Of a stretch of DNA of 64,000 nt, positions 25,861 to 34,095 are shown in pieces. This DNA comes from Flavobacteriaceae bacterium. Lineage in GTDB: Bacteria; Bacteroidota; Bacteroidia; Flavobacteriales; Flavobacteriaceae. The stretch is from positions 1 to 64,000 of the forward strand of contig PBNP01000002.1 of NCBI GenBank assembly GCA_002723295.1, given 5' to 3'. The notes beneath the pieces were generated by a model. The model was not told the origin of the DNA and made no database searches. It saw only the letters and a program-made list of their open reading frames with translations. The first letter of the stretch is position 1. The number at the start of each line of letters is the position of its first letter. The translations under genes and the position numbers were made by a program.

Positions 25861-26876
25861 CTTTAAAAGATTTTACATATGATCAAAATTTACATGAACA
25901 TTATAGTTTTATAGCAGATAAAGGGCAAGCGCCTTTAAGGGTAGATAAATTTTTAATGAACCGAATTGAAAATGCTACTCGTAATAAAATTCAACAAGCA
26001 GCTAAGTCAGGCAGCATTTATGTTAATGGCACTGATGTAAAATCAAATTATAAAGTTAAATCAAATGATAAAGTTCAAGTTTTATTTAATTATCCTGTAT
26101 ATGAAAATCTCTTAATTCCTGAAGATATAAATATTGATGTTATATATGAAGATGATTTTCTTATAGTTGTAAATAAACCTGCAGGTATGGTTGTTCATCC
26201 AGGTCATGGAAATTATTCAGGCACACTTGTTAATGCATTATTATACAGATTTCAATCACTCCCTTCAAACAATTATCGTCCCGGGTTAGTTCATAGGATA
26301 GATAAGGATACTTCTGGACTACTTGTTATAGCAAAATCTGAATCAGTAATGAGCTTTCTAGCAAAACAGTTTTATGATAAAACGATTTTAAGAGAGTATT
26401 TTGCTTTAGTTTGGGGAGATGTAAAAGAAGATAAAGGCTCAATTATAGCAAATATTGGTCGTAATCCAAAAAATAGATTGCAAATGACAGTATTTCAAGA
26501 TCAGAATATAGGAAAGAATGCTGTAACTAACTTTCAAGTAATAAAGCGGTTTAGATATGTGACTTTAATAAAATGCGTTCTAGAAACCGGTAGAACTCAT
26601 CAAATTAGAGTACATCTAAAACATATTGGACACACTTTATTTAATGATGAAAGGTATGGAGGAAATACTATTTTAAAAGGCACTACTTTTAGCAAATATC
26701 GACAATTTATTGAAAATTGTTTCAAAGTTATACCTAGACAGGCACTTCATGCAAAAACATTGGGGTTTATTCATCCTAAAACTAATAAAATGATTTCATT
26801 TGATTCTGATTTGCCAAAAGATTTTAGTGAGGTTTTAAAAAAATGGGAGAATTATTCTATAAATAGTAAACATTAA
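25857..26876 (+). CDS. rluD: 23S rRNA pseudouridine synthase, RluD family
   Basis: 339 aa. S4 RNA-binding domain (about residues 25-85, PLRVDKFLMNRI...IYVNG) then the RluA-type catalytic domain with VVNKPAGMVVHPG and the aspartate motif GLVHRIDKDTSGLLVIAK, plus ETGRTHQIRVHLKHIGH. RluD modifies helix 69 of 23S rRNA; RluA/RluC-type targets cannot be excluded but the S4 domain and length favour RluD. ATGA overlap with the PASTA gene. Confidence 0.93.
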   Translation: MTLKDFTYDQNLHEHYSFIADKGQAPLRVDKFLMNRIENATRNKIQQAAKSGSIYVNGTDVKSNYKVKSNDKVQVLFNYPVYENLLIPEDINIDVIYEDDFLIVVNKPAGMVVHPGHGNYSGTLVNALLYRFQSLPSNNYRPGLVHRIDKDTSGLLVIAKSESVMSFLAKQFYDKTILREYFALVWGDVKEDKGSIIANIGRNPKNRLQMTVFQDQNIGKNAVTNFQVIKRFRYVTLIKCVLETGRTHQIRVHLKHIGHTLFNDERYGGNTILKGTTFSKYRQFIENCFKVIPRQALHAKTLGFIHPKTNKMISFDSDLPKDFSEVLKKWENYSINSKH

Positions 26877-26909
26877 TATTATTTTTGATTAAAAGTAAAT
26901 TTTGAACAA

Positions 26910-27671
26910 ATGAAAATTATTGTTTCTCCTGCAAAATCAATGGATTTATCAAGCTCAATTCCTAATGTTAACATAACTCAACCCCATTTTTTAAATGAAG
27001 CTTCAGTTTTGAACAAAGTGCTTAAAAAAAAATCTGTTAAAGAAATTTCATCTTTAATGGGTTTGTCTGAGAATTTAAGTAAACTAAACTGGGAGCGTAA
27101 CCAAAAATTCAAAACGCCATTCAATTTGAGTAATTCTAGACCAGCAGTCTATACATTTAATGGAGATGTGTATTCTGGATTGAATCCGACATCCATATCA
27201 GATGATAAGCTTATTTCTCTACAAAATAACCTCAGAATCATCTCAGGGTTATATGGAATATTACGCCCCTTTGATTTAATTCAGCCATACAGATTAGAAA
27301 TGAGCACTAAATTACAAGTTGGTAAAAGCAAAAACCTGTATGAATTTTGGAAAAACAAATTAACTAATCAAGTTAAAGATGAATTAAAGAATGATGATTT
27401 ATTAGTTAATCTTGCAAGTAAAGAATATTTTTCTGCCATTGATTTTAAATCAATTTCTAATAAGATTATAACTCCCCAATTTAAGGATTTTAAGAATGGA
27501 ACTTTGAAGATAATTTCTTTTTTTGCTAAAAAAGCACGTGGAATGATGTCTAGATATTTAATTGAAAATAATGTTAAAACTATTCAAGATCTTTTGCATT
27601 TTTCAGTTGATGGGTATACTTTTAGTATGGAAGAAACAATAAATCAAAATGAGCCAGTATTTATTCGCTAG
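26910..27671 (+). CDS. yaaA: peroxide stress protein YaaA (UPF0246)
   Basis: 253 aa, full length. Family landmarks: MKIIVSPAKSMD at the N-terminus, PAVYTFNGDVYSGL, LRIISGLYGILRPFDLIQPYRLEM and FFAKKARGMMSRY. In E. coli YaaA lowers free iron under peroxide stress and has a DNA-binding helix-hairpin-helix. Starts 33 nt after rluD on the same strand; an AT-only near-match to the -7 box (one base too long) precedes it. Followed by 94 nt and then tRNA-Gly. Confidence 0.95.
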   Translation: MKIIVSPAKSMDLSSSIPNVNITQPHFLNEASVLNKVLKKKSVKEISSLMGLSENLSKLNWERNQKFKTPFNLSNSRPAVYTFNGDVYSGLNPTSISDDKLISLQNNLRIISGLYGILRPFDLIQPYRLEMSTKLQVGKSKNLYEFWKNKLTNQVKDELKNDDLLVNLASKEYFSAIDFKSISNKIITPQFKDFKNGTLKIISFFAKKARGMMSRYLIENNVKTIQDLLHFSVDGYTFSMEETINQNEPVFIR

Positions 27672-27750
27672 TATTATTAATTATAAAAAAGTATTTAACT
27701 ACTAATCTTTTATTAGAAAAGAGTTTAAATATGAAAATGAACCAAATTTG

Positions 27751-27758
27751 TATGTTTG
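27751..27758 (+). promoter_or_regulatory. tRNA-Gly -7 promoter element (TATGTTTG)
   Basis: Perfect TAnnTTTG box ending 7 nt before the first base of the mature tRNA, the position expected for a dedicated tRNA promoter. Confidence 0.6.
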
Positions 27759-27765
27759 ATTTTTT

Positions 27766-27838
27766 GCGGGAGTAGCTCAGTTGGTAGAGCGTCAGCCTTC
27801 CAAGCTGAATGTCGCCGGTTCGAACCCGGTCTCCCGCT
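27766..27838 (+). tRNA. tRNA-Gly(TCC)
   Basis: 73 nt. Acceptor arms gcgggag (27766-27772) and ctcccgc (27831-27837) pair perfectly, discriminator base T at 27838, CCA not encoded. D-arm with agctcagttggtagagc, anticodon stem tcagc/gctga with loop CTTCCAA giving anticodon TCC (decodes GGA/GGG), and T-arm gccggttcgaacccggt. Single tRNA, not in a cluster. Confidence 0.98.
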
Positions 27839-27869
27839 CAAATAAATATTGATTATTATATTAAATCGT

Positions 27870-28592
27870 ATGAAAAGTATATTAATTTATATAATTCTGT
27901 TTTTTAGTTTTTTTGTTTCTGCTCAGAATAGAAAATTAATAAAAGGAAAATTATTATATCGAAATAATAATGTTATTGCAGCTAATGTTATAAACAACAG
28001 CTCTCAAATTAACACCATAACTGATTCAGATGGTGAGTTTGAGATTCCTGTAAAAAAAGATGATGAAATTGTTTTTTCATCAGTTCAATTTAAAATTAAA
28101 ACTGTTAAAATTACTAATGAAATTTTATCAAAAAATCGTCTTGTAGTTAATATAACAGAGAGAATTAATGTGCTTGATGAAGTGGTTGTTGGACCAGAAA
28201 ATATTAAAAAATTTCTTGATCTTAAAGAAGAAGAATTTGAAGGGTATGATTATATCCAAGATAAATCAACCAAGCTTGACAATACAATTCTTAATCAAGG
28301 AAAACTCCAAAATGGAATTAATTTTGTAAATGTTGCTAAATTAATTTCTAAACTAGTTTTAAGTGTTCCAGAAGAAGAAAAATTAAATTTAATTCCAAGT
28401 AAAGTGCTCCCATATGTTTTTGAAGATGGTTTTTTTATAAATGAATTAGGTTTAAGTCAAGATCAAATTGTAGGGTTTTTGTATTATTTAGATCAAGAAC
28501 TTACATCTAAAAACTTACTTACTAAGTCTCAAGAGTTTTTATTAATAGATTATTTATATTCAGCTGTAGAGGGGTATAAAAATATATTGTAA
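27870..28592 (+). CDS. secreted CarboxypepD_reg-like protein with TonB-box-like motif (paralogue 1)
   Basis: 240 aa from ATG 27870 (a TTG at 27849 is unlikely because the signal peptide MKSILIYIILFFSFFVSAQ starts at 27870). Residues about 22-95 form a carboxypeptidase-regulatory-like beta-sandwich (GKLLYRNNNVIAANVIN...TITDSDGEFEIPV), followed by INVLDEVVVG (about 100-108), which resembles the linker/TonB box of SusC-type receptors, but there is no plug or barrel. The remaining about 130 residues are predicted helical and unrecognised. Tandem paralogue begins 1 nt after its stop. Confidence 0.75.
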   Translation: MKSILIYIILFFSFFVSAQNRKLIKGKLLYRNNNVIAANVINNSSQINTITDSDGEFEIPVKKDDEIVFSSVQFKIKTVKITNEILSKNRLVVNITERINVLDEVVVGPENIKKFLDLKEEEFEGYDYIQDKSTKLDNTILNQGKLQNGINFVNVAKLISKLVLSVPEEEKLNLIPSKVLPYVFEDGFFINELGLSQDQIVGFLYYLDQELTSKNLLTKSQEFLLIDYLYSAVEGYKNIL

Positions 28593-28593
28593 A

Positions 28594-29379
28594 ATGTTTC
28601 GTTTTCTAATTTTGTTTTATTTGCTTGGAATATTTAGTATATATTCTCAAGATATAGACAGTAAATTATTAAAAGGTAGAGTTGTTAATGATTCTTTATC
28701 ACTAGCTGCAATTCATATAGTAAATAAAACAAAAGGAAATGCAACTATTACAGATCAAAATGGATTTTTTGAAATTTTTACTTCAATTAATGATACACTT
28801 CTTCTTTCAGGGGTTCAATTTGAACCAAAAATGATTATAATTAACAGCAATATTCTTGATAGTAAAGAAATTATAATTCCTTTAGAGATTTTTGTTAATT
28901 ATTTATCCGAAGTAATAGTAAAACCTAATAATTTATCAGGCAATTTATTTAGAGATTTTATAAACTCAGGACTTGAAGAAACTGCAAATTTTGATGATTT
29001 TGGAATTCCAGGATATAAAGGGGTTAGAAAAGAAAAAATAATTTCAAAAAAGAGTTTAATTGTTTCAACACTTTTATTGCCTATTTCTGGTGGAATTGAC
29101 ATAGAAGCTGTTTATAAACATCTTAGCGGATATTACAGGGATTTAAAGTTAAAAAGAAAAATGGATAAAGATTTTAATTTAATTTCTAGAATAATTACGT
29201 TTTATGGAATAGATTATTTTATAAATACTTTTAATTTATCAGAAGATCAGATTTATGATTATGTTTCAGGAACTTATGCGAATTATCCATTAAAAAAGGA
29301 TTTTCAACAAAATAATCATGCTAAAGTTATGCAGTATTTTGAAGAGAACAACTTAAGAATTATTAAATCATTAGAATGA
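28594..29379 (+). CDS. secreted CarboxypepD_reg-like protein (paralogue 2)
   Basis: 261 aa. Signal peptide MFRFLILFYLLGIFSIYSQ, then the same layout as the upstream gene: KLLKGRVVNDSLSLAAIHIVN, TITDQNGFFEIF, SGVQFEPK and a diverged LSEVIVKP where paralogue 1 has LDEVVVGP. C-terminal half helical and longer (GIPGYKGVRKEKIISKK...). Evidently a tandem duplication with strong divergence. Function unknown; exported, and next to tatA by position only. A weak AT hairpin follows it. Confidence 0.75.
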   Translation: MFRFLILFYLLGIFSIYSQDIDSKLLKGRVVNDSLSLAAIHIVNKTKGNATITDQNGFFEIFTSINDTLLLSGVQFEPKMIIINSNILDSKEIIIPLEIFVNYLSEVIVKPNNLSGNLFRDFINSGLEETANFDDFGIPGYKGVRKEKIISKKSLIVSTLLLPISGGIDIEAVYKHLSGYYRDLKLKRKMDKDFNLISRIITFYGIDYFINTFNLSEDQIYDYVSGTYANYPLKKDFQQNNHAKVMQYFEENNLRIIKSLE

Positions 29380-29422
29380 AATTTTATTGATTTTTGAGTA
29401 TAATACTTCATACAGTATTTTT

Positions 29423-29430
29423 TATATTTG
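29423..29430 (+). promoter_or_regulatory. tatA -7 promoter element (TATATTTG)
   Basis: Perfect TAnnTTTG ending 3 nt before ATG 29434; predicts a leaderless or nearly leaderless tatA mRNA. The last three bases form a TTG that could be mistaken for a start codon (29428). Confidence 0.55.
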
Positions 29431-29433
29431 AAT

Positions 29434-29703
29434 ATGGTTTTATTTATAAGTGGGGCAGAAATAGTAGTAATTTTCTTTTTCATTTTATTAGTTTTTGGAG
29501 CAGATAAGATACCTTCAATAGCTAGAGGTTTAGCTAAAGGAATGACACAAATACGAAATGCCACAAATGAAATTAAGTCTGAAATAGAAAAATCTTCTAA
29601 AATTGATGATGCCTCATCAATTTCTAAAGGAATAAATGAAGAAGTTGATAAGGTAAAAAAAGATTTTGATAATTTGAAAGATTCGATTAAAAGAGAAATT
29701 TAA
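29434..29703 (+). CDS. tatA: Sec-independent protein translocase TatA/E
   Basis: 89 aa from ATG 29434. N-terminal membrane helix (GAEIVVIFFFILLVFGADKIPSIARGLAKGM) with the F-G-x-x-KiP hinge typical of TatA, then an amphipathic helix and a charged, coil-forming tail. Exports folded twin-arginine substrates with TatC, which is not in this window. Convergent with the O-methyltransferase gene, overlapping by 4 nt. Confidence 0.93.
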   Translation: MVLFISGAEIVVIFFFILLVFGADKIPSIARGLAKGMTQIRNATNEIKSEIEKSSKIDDASSISKGINEEVDKVKKDFDNLKDSIKREI

Positions 29704-30341
29704 AGTTTTCTGCTTAAACTTAGACCATCTCTTATTGGAAGTAAAATTGTTTCTAGTTTAGGATTAGATTTTATTAACTTATTATAATCTTGTAATATCT
29801 TTGTGTCTAGATCATCCTTGTTAGCTTTTTTTAATACTTTCCCGCTCCATAAAACATTATCAGAAATTAAAAGACCACCTCTTCTAATTTTTGGAAGCAC
29901 CAATTCCATATAATTAATATAATTACTTTTATCAGCGTCCAAAAAAACTATATCAAAAGGCCCATCAATTTTTTGTATAATATTAAGAGCATTACCCAAA
30001 TGTTGAATAATTTGATTTCTTTTTGAGCTTTTTAAAAAATATTTATTCTGAAAACTAATCAACTCCTCATTAATATCTATAGTATGAATTTTACCAGTCT
30101 TTTTAAGACCTTCAGAAAGACAAAGTGTCCCATAGCCTGAATAAGTTCCAATTTCTAGGATTAACTCAGGGTTAATTATTTTTGAAATAAAACTCAGTAA
30201 CCTTCCTTGAAGAGGACTGCTAAGCATTCTTGGATGAAGAATTTTTTGGAACGTTTCTTTCCTTAGTTCTTTTAAAATAGAAGGCTCTTCACTACTATGA
30301 AGAACAGAATAATCTAATAATGATTCATCAATAAATTCCAT
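29700..30341 (-). CDS. O-methyltransferase (CCoAOMT/COMT-like, class I)
   Basis: 213 aa. LEIGTYSGYGTLCLSEGL (SAM motif I), IHTIDIN (acidic loop), FDIVFLDADKSNYINYMEL with metal Asp, and GGLLISDNVLWSGKV (metal Asp-Asn). This is the metal-dependent catechol-type O-methyltransferase family; natural substrate in flavobacteria is not established. Follows the flavin reductase gene by 1 nt. Confidence 0.92.
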   Translation of the reverse strand: MEFIDESLLDYSVLHSSEEPSILKELRKETFQKILHPRMLSSPLQGRLLSFISKIINPELILEIGTYSGYGTLCLSEGLKKTGKIHTIDINEELISFQNKYFLKSSKRNQIIQHLGNALNIIQKIDGPFDIVFLDADKSNYINYMELVLPKIRRGGLLISDNVLWSGKVLKKANKDDLDTKILQDYNKLIKSNPKLETILLPIRDGLSLSRKL

Positions 30342-30342
30342 T

Positions 30343-30966
30343 TTATTTTTTTATTTTAGGTCTTGCATAAGAAAATCTTTTAATAAGTTTAGGAAGAGCA
30401 TATCCATCTAGACCATTAATGGTTACAATCTCTCCTTTATTTAGTTCAACCCAACCATCTTTGTTTAAAAGATTTTCATTTAAAAATAAATTCTCTATTC
30501 TTCCAATAATTAATTTTGTATTATTTTCTGTTATATGATATTCATTACTAAAAGAGCATGCTATTTGAATCGGTGAGTTTTTTACAAATGGTATAACAAA
30601 ATTTTCTTTAAATTCAGGCGATAGAGTAGTTTTATCAAATTCAGAAATATTTTTTGGGTACTTTGCACTTGAATGATGAGCTGACTCGATTTGATTTTTA
30701 GTTATATGATTAATGGTGAAATATCCATTTTCTATTATGTTATCATATGTATTTCTAGGAACAGGCCCAGGCCTGGTTATAAAACCTATTAGAGGAGGAT
30801 CACTTCCAAGATGAGTTACTGAACTAAAAATAGCAACATTGTAGATTTTAGAATTAGTTTTGGTTACAATTAGGTTTGCAGATTTATAACCAGTTATAGA
30901 GTTAATTAAATTCAACCGAAATATTTTTGACATTGCTTGAATATCATTAGTATTAAAATATTTCAT
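30343..30966 (-). CDS. flavin reductase-like domain protein
   Basis: 207 aa FMN-binding split-barrel. NVAIFSSVTHLGSDPPLIGFI, the flavin-contacting TRPG-PVPRNTYDNI and YFTINHITKNQIESAHHSSAKYP are characteristic; C-terminal GEIVTINGLDGYALP. The family includes NAD(P)H:flavin reductases; electron partner unknown. Followed 1 nt later by the O-methyltransferase. Confidence 0.9.
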   Translation of the reverse strand: MKYFNTNDIQAMSKIFRLNLINSITGYKSANLIVTKTNSKIYNVAIFSSVTHLGSDPPLIGFITRPGPVPRNTYDNIIENGYFTINHITKNQIESAHHSSAKYPKNISEFDKTTLSPEFKENFVIPFVKNSPIQIACSFSNEYHITENNTKLIIGRIENLFLNENLLNKDGWVELNKGEIVTINGLDGYALPKLIKRFSYARPKIKK

Positions 30967-30986
30967 ATTTAAACAAAAATTTAAAA

Positions 30987-31232
30987 TTATTCATCGCAAT
31001 AAACATCTCCAACTTGATAGTTTTGAAAAGTTTGAAAATTTACTTGACCCGAATTATTATCAAATTCAATATTAGAATTATACGTTTCATTACTGAATAA
31101 AAAATAATAGTTTCCATTTACTTCTATTTTTTCTTCAATTGTTATACAATCAGAGTTCTTGCAATTAATAAAAAATAAAAAGAGAACCGCTAAAGTTAGG
31201 TTTTTCAAAATCATATACTTTATTGAATTCAT
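30987..31232 (-). CDS. small putative lipoprotein, unknown function
   Basis: 81 aa. Start at 31232 uses a TAATG junction with the upstream gene; ATG 31214 is an alternative that leaves a cleaner signal (MILKNLTLAVLFLFFINC). The cysteine after FFIN is a relaxed lipobox. The 60-residue mature part has no recognisable domain but three more Cys (two close together, NCKNSDC, and VYCDE at the end). Not recognised; likely envelope protein. 20 nt before the flavin reductase start. Confidence 0.6.
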   Translation of the reverse strand: MNSIKYMILKNLTLAVLFLFFINCKNSDCITIEEKIEVNGNYYFLFSNETYNSNIEFDNNSGQVNFQTFQNYQVGDVYCDE

Positions 31233-31540
31233 TAATCAGATTTAATCAATTCTTTTCTAAGGAAATAATATCTAGTTATAGGAAGTTGTTTTTTTCCTTC
31301 AATAATAAATGAAGAATCTACAAACTTTAGTTCAAAATCCTCACCTTGTAGGGTTTTAATTAAATTTGCGAATGAAGGATCTTCTAATTCAATTGTGTTT
31401 ATCGATTTTCCATCATCTATTACTACTTTCATCTTTCCATCTTTATATCTATTTGCCGTATGCTGCTCAATAACTAACCAGTTTTGAGAAAAAATGGATG
31501 AACTAGAAATAAGTAATAATAATATAAGTAAATATTTCAT
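31232..31540 (-). CDS. small secreted protein, unknown function
   Basis: 102 aa. Signal peptide MKYLLILLLLISSSSIFSQ, then about 80 residues rich in beta-strand character (KMKVVIDDGKSINTIELED, FELKFVDSSFIIEG). I do not recognise the family. Stop overlaps the next start by one base (TAATG), so it is coupled with the small lipoprotein; the two probably act together in the envelope. Confidence 0.6.
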   Translation of the reverse strand: MKYLLILLLLISSSSIFSQNWLVIEQHTANRYKDGKMKVVIDDGKSINTIELEDPSFANLIKTLQGEDFELKFVDSSFIIEGKKQLPITRYYFLRKELIKSD

Positions 31541-31653
31541 TTTAGTTTTTTTATGTGTTTGCTAATGTAGAAAAAAATGATTGTAAATATTAAAATCCTG
31601 ATGTCATTATATTGTTTTTCATTTATTATATTGTTACCTAAATTAATGTATAA

Positions 31654-32781
31654 ATGATAAGTTTTTGGGAAAAAATTGCATTTACAAAGTATGATTTAGT
31701 AGTTATAGGAAGTGGTTTTACTGGACTATTTTGCGCATTGTCTTTTAAGAAAAAAAATCCAAAATCAAAAATTGTAATTCTAGAAAGAGGTATTTTTCCT
31801 AATGGTGCAAGCACAAAAAATGCTGGATTTGCTTGTTTTGGTTCTATCTCAGAATTAATAGAGGATAGTCAGAAAATGAGTGATGATGAAATTTTGGAAT
31901 TAGTTGAAAAAAGAGTATTAGGTTTGGAGCTTTTAAAAAAAACAATACCTAAAAAATATTTGGAAATAAAAAATTGGGGTGGATATGAACTTTTTTTTGA
32001 TGAAAAAATTAATCTTGATGAATCAATAGATAGATTCAACAAATTATTAAAACCAATTTTTAAAAGTGATGTATATTCTATAAATAATGAAAAAATTGAA
32101 TTGTTTGGTTTTCCAAAAAACAAAGTCAAACAATTAGTTTACAACCCTTTTGAATCACAGATAAATACAGGTACTACAGTATACAAATTACAAGAAATTG
32201 CTAACCAAAATGGAATTAAAATATTAAATGGATGTAATGTTGAAAGTTTTACTTTTAATTCTAAGCATCATGAAATATTAGTGTCAAGTAAAGGGGGTAA
32301 TATAAAGTTCAGATCAAATTTTTTAGCTATATGTTCTAATGCATTTAGCATTAAATGGTTTCCAAATGAAAAAATAATTCCAGGAAGAGGAATGGTTTTA
32401 GTTACAAAACCAATAAAAAACTTAAAATTAAAAGGCTGTTTCCATTATAACAAAGGATATTATTATTTTAGAAATTATAAAAGGAGAATAATTTTTGGGG
32501 GAGGGAGAGAGGCAGATTTTAAAGCTGAGCAGACTACTTCATTTGGTTTAAATAGAAAAATAAAATCTATTCTGATAAAAGATTTAAAAAAAATAATTAT
32601 TCCAAATTATCAATTTGAAATTGATATGGAATGGTCAGGAATAATGGCATTTGGTCCTACAAAACAGCCTATAATCAAAAATTTAGGAAATAATTCTGTT
32701 ATAGGCGCAAGATTGGGAGGCATGGGAATTGCTTTGAGTAGTTTAGTTGGCAAAAATGTTTCTGATTTATTTGATAATTAA
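31654..32781 (+). CDS. FAD-dependent oxidoreductase (DAO family)
   Basis: 375 aa. N-terminal Rossmann motif YDLVVIGSGFTGLFCAL (GxGxxG), acidic end ILERG, then GASTKNAGFACFGS which resembles the FAD-contacting segment of glycine/sarcosine oxidase-like DAO proteins, PGRGMVLVT and C-terminal NNSVIGARLGGMGIALSSLVG. Oxidises an amine or amino acid-like substrate by family; specific substrate unknown. Convergent with murF, sharing 15 nt at the 3' ends. Confidence 0.88.
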   Translation: MISFWEKIAFTKYDLVVIGSGFTGLFCALSFKKKNPKSKIVILERGIFPNGASTKNAGFACFGSISELIEDSQKMSDDEILELVEKRVLGLELLKKTIPKKYLEIKNWGGYELFFDEKINLDESIDRFNKLLKPIFKSDVYSINNEKIELFGFPKNKVKQLVYNPFESQINTGTTVYKLQEIANQNGIKILNGCNVESFTFNSKHHEILVSSKGGNIKFRSNFLAICSNAFSIKWFPNEKIIPGRGMVLVTKPIKNLKLKGCFHYNKGYYYFRNYKRRIIFGGGREADFKAEQTTSFGLNRKIKSILIKDLKKIIIPNYQFEIDMEWSGIMAFGPTKQPIIKNLGNNSVIGARLGGMGIALSSLVGKNVSDLFDN

Positions 32782-34059
32782 TGGTAATATTTTTTCAAGA
32801 TTCATCGCTCTTGATCCTTTAACTAGAATATGATTTTCATTTATAGTATTTTGCGATAAGTATTTTACTAGGTCTTTGGTTTTTTTAAACTTCATACAAT
32901 TTTTTGCATTCGTTTTTGACTTAAAAAAGTTTTCCCCTACAGTTATTATTTTTGTAAAACATAAATTACCTGTTAATTTCATTATTTTTTGATGAGCGGG
33001 AATTGTCTTTTTTCCCAATTCAAACATATCACCGATAATAATTAAGTTGTTTTTAGGAAATTCATTGTAAAAACAATTGATTGCTATTTCCATGCTAGAT
33101 GGGTTTGCATTATAAGCATCTAAAATTATTTTATGCTTTTTTGAAGAAACTAATTCAGAACGATTGTTATTTAGTATGAATTTTTTTAAACTTTTTTGAA
33201 TTTGAGTTAGGGATACTTTGAAATAATCTCCTACTACTATTGATGCAGCTATATTTGGGAAATTATAGCTTCCATAAAGATTACATGAAAATTTTTTATC
33301 ATTAAATTCAATCTCTAAAAAATTTTTGTGTTTTTTATAAATAAATGAGTAGTTAGCTTTTTTATTTTCCCCAAAGGAAATACACAACTTTTTATTTACT
33401 CGTTTAAGCTGATTTTTATTATCAATATTTAAAAAAATAGTTCCATTAGATTTATTTAAATATTCATATAGTTCTGATTTACCATCTTCTACACCTTTTT
33501 CACTTCCAAATCCTTCAATATGAGCTTGTCCAAAATTTGTTATAAATCCACAAGTAGGATCTGCAATTTCACATAATTCTGCAATTTCACCTATATGATT
33601 TGCACCCATTTCTATAATTGTAAATTCAGAATTTAATGGTGTATTTAAAAGAGTAAGGGGAACTCCTATATTATTGTTTTGATTACTAAAAGTTGCATTT
33701 GTTTTATATTTACTTTTCAAAACACTTTTTATTAATTCTTTAGTTGTTGTCTTACCATTACTTCCTGTTATTCCTAAAACAGGACACTTTAGCTTTTTCC
33801 TATGAAAATTGGCAAGCTTTTTTAAAACATCATGAGCATTTTCAACAAGATAAAACTTGTTTGAAGTAAGAGAAATTTTTTTATCATCAATAATTGCGGC
33901 AATTGCACCTTTTTCTATTGCTTCTTTTGCATATTGATTTCCATCAAATTTTGGACCCTTTAGTGCAAAAAACAGACCATTATTAATGATTTTTCTAGAG
34001 TCAGTAAATATACCTAAAGACTCTTTAAATAATGCATATATTTTTTCTAATTGTTCCAT
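32767..34059 (-). CDS. murF: UDP-N-acetylmuramoyl-tripeptide--D-alanyl-D-alanine ligase
   Basis: 430 aa Mur ligase adding D-Ala-D-Ala to the UDP-MurNAc-tripeptide. N-terminal domain with DSRKIINNGLFFALKG, ATP loop LGITGSNGKTTTKELI, the NNNIGVPLTLL and IEMGANHIGEI motifs, ILDAYNANPSSM and IGDMFELG. Partner of ddl in this window. No -7 box is visible upstream; instead a strong intrinsic terminator ends right at its start, so it is probably expressed by read-through from gldJ. Confidence 0.96.
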   Translation of the reverse strand: MEQLEKIYALFKESLGIFTDSRKIINNGLFFALKGPKFDGNQYAKEAIEKGAIAAIIDDKKISLTSNKFYLVENAHDVLKKLANFHRKKLKCPVLGITGSNGKTTTKELIKSVLKSKYKTNATFSNQNNNIGVPLTLLNTPLNSEFTIIEMGANHIGEIAELCEIADPTCGFITNFGQAHIEGFGSEKGVEDGKSELYEYLNKSNGTIFLNIDNKNQLKRVNKKLCISFGENKKANYSFIYKKHKNFLEIEFNDKKFSCNLYGSYNFPNIAASIVVGDYFKVSLTQIQKSLKKFILNNNRSELVSSKKHKIILDAYNANPSSMEIAINCFYNEFPKNNLIIIGDMFELGKKTIPAHQKIMKLTGNLCFTKIITVGENFFKSKTNAKNCMKFKKTKDLVKYLSQNTINENHILVKGSRAMNLEKILPLIIK

Positions 34060-34086
34060 AAAAAAAGGTATCCGTTCGGATACCTT
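34060..34086 (-). terminator. intrinsic terminator between gldJ and murF
   Basis: Minus strand: perfect 9-bp stem AAGGTATCC / GGATACCTT (34065-34073 with 34078-34086) around a 4-nt loop, followed by a run of Ts (34061-34066) that stops one base before the murF ATG. Ten bases downstream of the gldJ stop. Confidence 0.85.
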
Positions 34087-34095
34087 AAAAAGCTT

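Noticed and set aside
29402-29423. AATACT / AGTATT hairpin followed by Ts after the second CarboxypepD_reg-like gene
   Set aside because: Only a 6-bp AT-rich stem, easily found by chance here, and it overlaps the tatA -7 box; too weak to list as a terminator.
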